Below are positions 1 to 5,171 of a stretch of DNA of 5,773 bases, one piece after another. The notes below the pieces were generated by a model, which worked only from the letters and a program-made list of their open reading frames with translations, did no database searches and had not been told where the DNA came from. The translations under genes and the position numbers were made by a program. Origin of the DNA: Phenylobacterium sp. (lineage in GTDB: Bacteria; Pseudomonadota; Alphaproteobacteria; Caulobacterales; Caulobacteraceae); assembly GCA_028290925.1 (NCBI GenBank), contig JAQGIX010000404.1, positions 1 to 5,773 of the forward strand, written 5' to 3'. How positions within the stretch are numbered: the first letter of the stretch is position 1; each line of letters starts with the position of its first letter.

Positions 1-291
1 GATCACCTCGACAGCGGTGTTGGGCGAGACGATGATCCGGCCGCCGGCCTGGGCCACCTCGTCGACCCGGTCGGCGTGCAGCACGGTGCCGGCGCCGGTG
101 ACCATCCGCTCGCCCCAGGCCTCGGCGAGGCGGCGGAGGCTCTCGAATGGCCGGGGGGAGTTGAGCGGCACCTCGATGCCGCGCACGCCGGCCTCGTAGA
201 GCGCCTGGGCATGGTCGAGGATCTCGTCGGGGCGGATGCCGCGCACGATGGCCACCACCGGGCATTCGGCCAGCGCATCGTCCAGGGTCAT
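1..291 (-). CDS. dgoA: 2-dehydro-3-deoxy-6-phosphogalactonate aldolase, 3' end cut by window edge
   Basis: Class I (Schiff-base) aldolase of the KDPG/KHG family that splits 2-keto-3-deoxy-6-phosphogalactonate into pyruvate and D-glyceraldehyde 3-phosphate, the last step of galactonate breakdown in the cytoplasm. The frame runs from ATG at 291 to the window edge, giving the first 97 residues of about 200. Visible family marks are PVVAIVRGI (residues 11-19, with Arg17), GIEVPLNSP (38-46, with the catalytic Glu40), GAGTVL (66-71) and IVSPN (87-91). The PLNSP stretch matches E. coli DgoA rather than the KDPG aldolase Eda. The Schiff-base lysine should lie beyond the window, so activity cannot be confirmed here. 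The start overlaps the dgoK stop by four bases (ATGA) and has GGGAG about seven bases upstream inside dgoK, so it is translationally coupled. Pairing with dgoK makes the galacto assignment firm. Confidence 0.92.
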   Translation of the reverse strand, partial: MTLDDALAECPVVAIVRGIRPDEILDHAQALYEAGVRGIEVPLNSPRPFESLRRLAEAWGERMVTGAGTVLHADRVDEVAQAGGRIIVSPNTAVEVI

Positions 292-1202
292 GGGCGCTCT
301 CCCAGCTGATAAAGGGCGAAGAGGCCGGCCCGCGCCGCCGCCTCGCCGTCGAAGGTTTCGCAAGGGACGCCCCGCCGCTCCAGGGCGCGCCGGTAGCGGC
401 CGCAGAGGGCGGCGTCGCCCAGCAACGCCACCGGCTCCTCGCCGGAGAGGCCCAGCAGACGCGGCGTGGCGGCGACCTCCGCGCCGATCAACAGGCCGGA
501 GAGATAGCTCGGCGTGCTCTCGGCGGGCTGGCCGCCGCCGACCACCCGGGCGCGAGCGCTGAACAGGCGCGCCGCAAGGGCGTCGCCCTCCCCGGCCGCG
601 GCCAGACCCTCGTCGAAGGCCGCGTCATCGTCGGCCGGCGCATCGCTCTTCAGCACGCTGTGGCGGCTCAGGACGGCGAACAGCTCGCCGGTCATGGCGG
701 TGACGAAGCGGACGATGCGGCCGTCCTCGACCAGCACCCATTTGGCGTGGGTGCCCGGATGGCAGATCACCTGCCGGCCCCTGGCGCGGTCGGGATGCTG
801 CGCGATCCAGCCGAGCACCTGGGTCTCCTCGCCGCGCATGACGTCGGGCCCGCCGGCCAGGCCCTGGCAGCGCAGGCCCGGCACGATCCGCACCCAGGCC
901 GCGTGCGCCTCGACGGCGGCGAGGCAGGCCGCCAGCTCCGGCAGGCCCGCCGGACAGTCGGCGTAGGGCGCGACCGTCCAGCCGAGGTTGGAGCCCACCA
1001 TGCCGCAGAGGATGGCCGGCAGGCCCTGCGCGTGGAGCGCCGGCTGGACCTCTTGCTGGAAACGCTGCGCCGCCTCCCCTGGCTTCAGCTTGGAGACCCC
1101 CAACTGGAACTCGCCGGCCTCGACCACCTGGCCGGCCTCGTCCAGCGTCCAGGCGCGCAGGTGGGTGGTCCCCCAGTCGCAGGCGAGCAGGGCCGCGGCC
1201 AT
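288..1202 (-). CDS. dgoK: 2-dehydro-3-deoxygalactonokinase
   Basis: Cytoplasmic sugar-acid kinase that phosphorylates 2-keto-3-deoxy-D-galactonate at C6 with ATP, making the substrate of the DgoA aldolase encoded next. The protein is 304 residues, close to the roughly 290-300 usual for DgoK. It opens with the ASKHA-fold phosphate loop CDWGTTHLRAW (residues 8-18, Asp9). Further DgoK-like blocks follow: GMVGSNLGW (67-75), MRGEETQ (122-128), PGTHAKWV (149-156), MTGELF (170-175), and YLSGLLIGAE (233-242) before a C-terminal LLGDAALCGRYRRAL block. The ATG directly follows the TGA of the upstream dehydrogenase gene (TGAATG), and its own TGA overlaps the dgoA start. No signal peptide or membrane segment is seen. 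The motifs, length and neighbour leave little alternative; a related 2-keto-3-deoxy sugar-acid kinase of different specificity is the only serious one. Confidence 0.94.
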   Translation of the reverse strand: MAAALLACDWGTTHLRAWTLDEAGQVVEAGEFQLGVSKLKPGEAAQRFQQEVQPALHAQGLPAILCGMVGSNLGWTVAPYADCPAGLPELAACLAAVEAHAAWVRIVPGLRCQGLAGGPDVMRGEETQVLGWIAQHPDRARGRQVICHPGTHAKWVLVEDGRIVRFVTAMTGELFAVLSRHSVLKSDAPADDDAAFDEGLAAAGEGDALAARLFSARARVVGGGQPAESTPSYLSGLLIGAEVAATPRLLGLSGEEPVALLGDAALCGRYRRALERRGVPCETFDGEAAARAGLFALYQLGERP

Positions 1203-1952
1203 TCAGGTGCGCCCTGCGTCGATGACCAGGTTCTGGCCGGTGATCATCCGGCTGTCGTCGGAGGCCAGGAACAGCGCCAGGCGGGCGATGTCCTCCGGCA
1301 GGATGCGATCCTTCAGCGCCACCTGCTTCATCCATTCCGCCTCGGCCTCCGGCGTCAGCCACAGCTCGAGCTGGCGCGGCGTGACCACCCAGCCGGGCGA
1401 CAGCGCATTGACGCGGATCCTGTCGACGCCCCACTCGCGGGCCAGGGTCTTGGAGAGCGAATTGATCGCGCCCTTGGCGGCCACGTAGCCGGCGAGCTCG
1501 GCGGGGCCCAAGAGGGCGTTGATCGAGCTCACATTGACGATCGCCCCGCCGCCGGCCGCCTTCATCATCGGGTAGGCGGCGCTCGAGGCGATGAACACCG
1601 GGTCGAGGTTGACCGCCAGGGTTTGACGCCAGGCCCCCGGGGTCATGTCGGCGGCCTTGTGGCGGGTGTCGTTGGCGACGTTGTTGATCAGCACGGTGAC
1701 CGGGCCCAGCGCCTGGCCGGCCTCGCGGATCGCCGCCTGCAGGGCGGCCGCGTCGGTCACGTCGCAGGGCTTGAACCAGCCGCCGCCGAGCGTCGTGACG
1801 AGCGCCTCGCCGTCCTCGGCCTTGAGGTCCACGAAGGCGACCTTCGCGCCCTGGGCGTGAAAGCTCTCCACGAAGCTCGCGCCGATGCCCGAGGCGCCGC
1901 CGGTGATGAACACCACCTTGTCCTTCAGGCTCGGATAGGTGGCGTAAGCCAT
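1203..1952 (-). CDS. SDR-family aldose 1-dehydrogenase (probable D-galactose dehydrogenase, NAD type)
   Basis: Classical short-chain dehydrogenase of 249 residues, predicted to oxidise an aldose at C1 to its lactone with NAD+. It has the nucleotide-binding loop TGGASGIG (17-24). Asp42 at the end of the second strand (VAFVDLK) favours NAD over NADP. Asn115, Ser143, Tyr156 and Lys160 (YVAAK) form the catalytic set, and PGWVVTP (186-192) and the C-terminal TGQNLVIDAG (238-247) are typical. The N-terminus (YPSLKDKVVFITGG) and the NDTRHKAAD stretch (94-102) resemble Caulobacter XylB, the D-xylose dehydrogenase, as I remember it. The usual NNAG structural motif reads NNVA (90-93) here. It overlaps the dehydratase stop by one base (TGATG) and abuts dgoK, which points to galactose as the substrate. 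Specificity is inferred from context: L-arabinose, D-xylose or D-fucose are possible for this type, and some relatives act on other polyols. Confidence 0.85.
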   Translation of the reverse strand: MAYATYPSLKDKVVFITGGASGIGASFVESFHAQGAKVAFVDLKAEDGEALVTTLGGGWFKPCDVTDAAALQAAIREAGQALGPVTVLINNVANDTRHKAADMTPGAWRQTLAVNLDPVFIASSAAYPMMKAAGGGAIVNVSSINALLGPAELAGYVAAKGAINSLSKTLAREWGVDRIRVNALSPGWVVTPRQLELWLTPEAEAEWMKQVALKDRILPEDIARLALFLASDDSRMITGQNLVIDAGRT

Positions 1953-3676
1953 CAGTGGGATTCCCGCGTGACCTCGGCCGTGGACTTGCCGACCAGGAAG
2001 TCGAGATCGACGCCGCGGTCGGCCTGCAGCACGGTGTCGATGTAGAGCCGGTACCAGCCGCGGTCGTATTTCGACGGCTTGCGGGCCGCCTCCCAGGCGC
2101 CCTGCCGCTTGGCGAGCTCGATCTCGTCGACCAGCAGATCAAGCGTGCGGCCCGGCCCGTCGAAGGCGATCTCGTCGCCGCTCCGCACCAGCGCCAGCGG
2201 CCCGCCGGCCTCGGATTCCGGCGCGACATGCAGGATCACCGTGCCATAGGCCGTGCCGCTCATCCGGGCGTCGGAGATGCGAACCATGTCGCGTATGCCC
2301 TGCTCCAGCAGCTTGCGCGGCAGGGCCATGTTGCCGACCTCCGGCATGCCGGGATAGCCCTTCGGCCCGCAGCCCTTGAGCACCAGGATCGAGGTCTCGT
2401 CGACCTCCAGATCCGGATCGTCGATGCGGGCGTGGTAGTCCTCGATGTCCTCGAATACCACGGCCCGGCCGCGGTGGGTGAGCAGGGCGGGCGTCGCGGC
2501 GCTCGGCTTCAGGATGGCCCCGTCAGGGCAAAGGTTGCCCTTCAGCACCCAGACCCCGGACGAGGGGCCGATGGGGGCCTCGCGCGTGCCGATCACCTCG
2601 CGGTTCCAGACCTGGCAGCCCTCGGCGATCTGGCCCTGGGTCAGGCCCGCCACCGTGACCGCGTCGCGGCGGAACAGGTCGCCGAGCTCGTTCATGACGG
2701 CCGGCACGCCGCCGGCGTAGCAGAAGTCCTCCATCAGGTACTTGCCCGACGGCATCAGGTTGACCAGCAGCGGCGCCTCGCGGGCGAGCTCGTCGAAATC
2801 GTGAAGGTCGAGCTTCACGCCGACCCGCCCGGCCAGCGCCAGCAGGTGCACCACCGCGTTGGTCGATCCGCCGATCGCGGCGTGCATCAGGATGGCGTTC
2901 TCGAAGGCCTCGCGCGTGAGGATGTCGGAGGGCTTCACGTCATCCTTCACCATCTGGACGATGCGGTTGCCGGAGAGGTGCGCCAGCACGCGGCGGCGGG
3001 CGTCCACCGCCGGCAGGGCCGAGTTGTTGGGCAGGCTCATGCCGAGCGCCTCGACGATGGCCGACATGGTCGAGGCCGTTCCCATGGTGTTGCAGGTGCC
3101 CGCCGAGCGGCTCATGCCGCTTTCCGCCGCCATGAAATCGGCCAGGCTCATGTCACCGGCCCGCACCGCCTCGGAGAAGCGCCAGACGTCGGTGCCGGAA
3201 CCGATGTCCTGGCCGCGGAACTTGCCGTTCAGCATGGGGCCGGAGGAGACGAAGATGGCCGGCAGGTCGACGCTGGCCGCCCCCATCAGGAGACCCGGCG
3301 TGGTCTTGTCGCAGCCGCCCAGCAGGACCACCCCGTCGATCGGATTGGCGCGGATGGATTCCTCCACCTCCATGGCCAGCAAATTGCGGAACAGCATGGC
3401 CGTCGGCCGCATCTGGGTCTCGGGAAGCGACATGGCCGGGAACTCGATGGGCACGCCCCCCGCCTCCCAGATCCCGCGCTTCACGAACTCGGCCAACTCG
3501 CGCAGGTGCACCTGGCAGGTGACCAGCTCCGACCAGGTGTAGGCGATGCCGATGATCGGGCGGCCGTCGAAGACGTGGTCGGGCAGGCCGGTGGCCTTGA
3601 TCCAGCTGCGGTGGATGAAGCCGTCGCGGTCGATCTTGCCGTAGCTCTTCTGGCTGCGCCGCGGTTTGTCGGCCAT
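1952..3676 (-). CDS. IlvD/Edd-family sugar-acid dehydratase (L-arabonate/D-galactonate type)
   Basis: Iron-sulfur, Mg-dependent dehydratase expected to convert an aldonic acid to its 2-keto-3-deoxy acid; next to dgoK and dgoA the likely substrate is D-galactonate. The protein has 574 residues from the chosen ATG. The three cluster ligands of the [2Fe-2S] type are present: Cys54 (WSELVTC), Cys122 (GGCDKTTPG) and Cys195 (GTCNTMGTASTM). Lys124 corresponds to the carboxylated Mg-binding lysine, and Ser473 in RISDARMSGTAYG to the catalytic serine known in Rhizobium leguminosarum L-arabonate dehydratase. The overall text follows that enzyme closely (RPTAM, NLMPSGKYLM, GCGPKGYPGMPEVGNM), and length and motifs separate it from biosynthetic IlvD and from Edd. 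The frame is open to an ATG at 3721, but the ATG at 3676 has GAGGGA five bases upstream, so I use 3676. Family members are known to accept L-arabonate, D-galactonate and D-fuconate, so the exact substrate is inferred. Confidence 0.9.
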   Translation of the reverse strand: MADKPRRSQKSYGKIDRDGFIHRSWIKATGLPDHVFDGRPIIGIAYTWSELVTCQVHLRELAEFVKRGIWEAGGVPIEFPAMSLPETQMRPTAMLFRNLLAMEVEESIRANPIDGVVLLGGCDKTTPGLLMGAASVDLPAIFVSSGPMLNGKFRGQDIGSGTDVWRFSEAVRAGDMSLADFMAAESGMSRSAGTCNTMGTASTMSAIVEALGMSLPNNSALPAVDARRRVLAHLSGNRIVQMVKDDVKPSDILTREAFENAILMHAAIGGSTNAVVHLLALAGRVGVKLDLHDFDELAREAPLLVNLMPSGKYLMEDFCYAGGVPAVMNELGDLFRRDAVTVAGLTQGQIAEGCQVWNREVIGTREAPIGPSSGVWVLKGNLCPDGAILKPSAATPALLTHRGRAVVFEDIEDYHARIDDPDLEVDETSILVLKGCGPKGYPGMPEVGNMALPRKLLEQGIRDMVRISDARMSGTAYGTVILHVAPESEAGGPLALVRSGDEIAFDGPGRTLDLLVDEIELAKRQGAWEAARKPSKYDRGWYRLYIDTVLQADRGVDLDFLVGKSTAEVTRESH

Positions 3677-3792
3677 GCGTATCCCTCGATGTCTGGACGA
3701 TGCCCTGTTGGCAGAACCCATAAGCCGGCGGCTCGGTTCAGGCGATCGTTGGCGAGGCGGTGCGGGCCGCAGTATCGGCGCGCCGCGCCCGG
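3677..3792 (-). other. 116-base intergenic gap before the four-gene sugar-acid set, with short dyads
   Basis: Gap between the P450 stop and the dehydratase start. It contains a perfect 11-base dyad AGCCG-g-CGGCT (3723-3733) and a shorter one, TGCC-ctgtt-GGCA (3701-3713). Close behind the P450 stop is a GC-rich imperfect hairpin with arms CGGGC (3763-3767) and GCCCG (3787-3791). No convincing -35/-10 pair can be read. The gap could hold a promoter and operator for the downstream genes or a weak terminator for the P450, but dyads of this length are common in such GC-rich DNA. The hairpin has no T-run, so I do not call it a terminator. Confidence 0.3.
3682..3687 (-). promoter_or_regulatory. Ribosome binding site deciding the dehydratase start
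   Basis: GAGGGA on the minus strand, five bases before the ATG at 3676. It supports this start over the in-frame ATG 15 codons upstream (3721), which would add a basic, serine-rich tail absent from the family. Confidence 0.75.
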
Positions 3793-5064
3793 TCAGGTCC
3801 GGCGCGGGATGACCACCGGCAAGGTCTCGTAGCCCTTCACGAAGATCGAATGGGTGCGCAGCGGCTCGGCGACCAGCTCAATCGTCGGGAAGCGCTTCAT
3901 GATCTCCTCCCAGATGACCGTCAGCTGCAGCTCGGCCAGGCGGTTGCCGACGCAACGGTGGATGCCGAAGCCGAAGGACATGTGATGCCGGGGCCGCTCG
4001 CGGTCGATGATGTAGCTGTCGGGGTCCTCGACCACCTGGCCATCGCGGTTGCCGGAGACGTACCACATGGCCACCCGGTCGCCGGCCTTGATGGTCGCGC
4101 CGCCGATGTCGACGTCCCGCGTCGCGGTGCGGGCCATGTGCGCCAGCGGGGTCTGCCAGCGGATGGTTTCCGAGACCATGGAAGGGATGAGCGAGGGATC
4201 GGCCCGCAGCTTGGCGTACTCGCCCGGATGCTTGTTCAGCGCATAGACGGAGCCGGAGATGGTGTTCCGCGTGGTGTCGTTGCCGCCGATGATCAGGAGG
4301 CCGAGGTTCCCGGCGTACTCGGCCTTGTCCATGTTCCGCGTCGAAGGACCGTGCGCCAGCATGGAGATCAGGTCGCCGGACGGCGGCGCGTTCACCCGCT
4401 CGTTCCACATCTCCGTGAAGCGGGCGACCATGTTGTCGAGCTCCAGGCGCTTGTGCTCCCAGCTCTCCACCGGGCCGTGCCCCGGCGCATTGGTCATCAT
4501 GTCCGACCAGTAGGGCAGCAGTTGCCGCTCCGCCTGCGGAAAGTCGAACAACGTCGCCAGCGTCATCGCCGTCAACTCTTTCGAGACATGCTCGACCCAG
4601 TCGAATTCCTCGCCCACCGGCAGGCCGTCGAGGATCTGACCGGCGCGCTCGCGGATCACCGGCCCCATCACCTGCAGATTCGAAGGCGCCACCACCGGGC
4701 TCACGGTTTTGCGCTGCTCGTCATGGCGCGGCGGATCCATGGAGATGAAGCTCGGCCGTGTGCCGCGCTTGGCCTGCTCGACCTTGGCCTCCAGGCTCTG
4801 CAGAGTGATGCCGTCCGCCGACGAGAAGGCCTGGTGGTCGGAATCCACCCGCATGATGTCGTCCCAGCGGCTGATCGACCAGAACGGCCCGTGGGTCGGC
4901 GAAACGGTGTGGTGCACCGGGTCCTCGGCCCGCAGCCGCTCGAAGATCGGCCACATGGCGTCCTGCGCGAACAGGTCCGGTTGCGCCGGGTCCACCGCCT
5001 CGATGGGCTGGGCGTAGATCCGGGCCCGCGCCTCGGCCTGGATGTCCACGGATCCGTCGTGCAT
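3793..5064 (-). CDS. Cytochrome P450, CYP153-type
   Basis: Soluble bacterial P450 monooxygenase of 423 residues with no membrane anchor. The I-helix reads LLIIGGNDTTRN (256-267), with the GGNDTTRN form typical of CYP153; the K-helix ExxR is Glu299-Thr-Ile-Arg302 (ETIRWQTPL). The haem loop is FGFGIHRCVGNRLAELQL (364-381) with Cys371 as iron ligand. MDPPRHDEQRKTVSPVVAP (109-127) and LATLFDFP (169-176) also match the CYP153 pattern as I recall it from CYP153A6. Known members hydroxylate alkanes or fatty acids at the terminal carbon, using a ferredoxin and a reductase; neither is encoded here. The B-C region (about 87-105) is charged and a little longer than in alkane hydroxylases, so the substrate may differ. 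The start is ATG 5064 because GGGAGG lies five bases upstream; the frame stays open further but would run into the lactonase gene. It lies between sugar-acid genes with 107- and 116-base gaps, so operon membership is uncertain. Confidence 0.9.
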   Translation of the reverse strand: MHDGSVDIQAEARARIYAQPIEAVDPAQPDLFAQDAMWPIFERLRAEDPVHHTVSPTHGPFWSISRWDDIMRVDSDHQAFSSADGITLQSLEAKVEQAKRGTRPSFISMDPPRHDEQRKTVSPVVAPSNLQVMGPVIRERAGQILDGLPVGEEFDWVEHVSKELTAMTLATLFDFPQAERQLLPYWSDMMTNAPGHGPVESWEHKRLELDNMVARFTEMWNERVNAPPSGDLISMLAHGPSTRNMDKAEYAGNLGLLIIGGNDTTRNTISGSVYALNKHPGEYAKLRADPSLIPSMVSETIRWQTPLAHMARTATRDVDIGGATIKAGDRVAMWYVSGNRDGQVVEDPDSYIIDRERPRHHMSFGFGIHRCVGNRLAELQLTVIWEEIMKRFPTIELVAEPLRTHSIFVKGYETLPVVIPRRT

Positions 5065-5069
5065 CGCAA

Positions 5070-5075
5070 CCTCCC
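5070..5075 (-). promoter_or_regulatory. Ribosome binding site of the P450 gene
   Basis: GGGAGG on the minus strand, five bases before ATG 5064. It is the strongest Shine-Dalgarno match in the window and fixes the P450 start. The P450 is therefore translated independently and not coupled to the lactonase gene upstream. Confidence 0.75.
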
Positions 5076-5171
5076 GCCAGCGCCTGCGGTTCGGGACGGA
5101 CCCGCCCGCGGCGTCGGCCTTGTCCGTGAATTGAGACCCGCCGGAGGCCGCAGCGCAAGCGCGGCGACCGC

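Larger units (their letters stand above)
1..3676 (-). other. Translationally coupled four-gene set: dehydratase, SDR, dgoK, dgoA
   Basis: The junctions are TGATG (dehydratase/SDR, one base shared), TGAATG (SDR/dgoK, no gap) and ATGA (dgoK/dgoA, four bases shared). Such spacing strongly implies one transcript with coupled translation and a shared pathway: dehydrogenation, dehydration, phosphorylation and aldol cleavage of a galacto-configured sugar acid. The lactonase and P450 lie upstream on the same strand but are separated by gaps over 100 bases, so whether they belong to the same transcript cannot be told. Confidence 0.85.

Noticed and set aside
660..2045. Plus-strand 461-codon frame
   Set aside because: Antisense shadow of dgoK and the SDR gene with no motif and no start signal of note.
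625..2229. Minus-strand 534-codon frame overlapping the SDR and dgoK genes
   Set aside because: It is an out-of-frame reading of the real genes, dominated by Arg/Gly/Pro repeats, and conflicts with two proteins that have intact motifs.
1952..3676. Biosynthetic dihydroxy-acid dehydratase (ilvD) or phosphogluconate dehydratase (edd)
   Set aside because: The motif text follows the sugar-acid dehydratase branch (TWSEL..C, RPTAM, NLMPSGKYLM), and the neighbours are dgoK and dgoA.
3677..3721. Dehydratase start at ATG 3721
   Set aside because: It adds 15 residues not expected in the family, while ATG 3676 has a well-spaced GAGGGA and gives cysteine positions consistent with the homologue.
1955..3832. 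Long plus-strand open frame of 625 codons opposite the dehydratase
   Set aside because: The translation is rich in Arg, His, Gly and Ala, has no family motif and lies antisense to a clearly conserved enzyme; long antisense frames are expected in such GC-rich DNA.
5147..5165. Hairpin GCCGC...GCGGC after the lactonase stop as a terminator
   Set aside because: The stem is short and bulged and there is no T-run; similar GC dyads occur by chance throughout this DNA.
5065..5171. Promoter for the P450 in the 107-base gap
   Set aside because: The best reading (TTGCGC, 18 bases, TCAATT) is far from consensus, so I do not call it.
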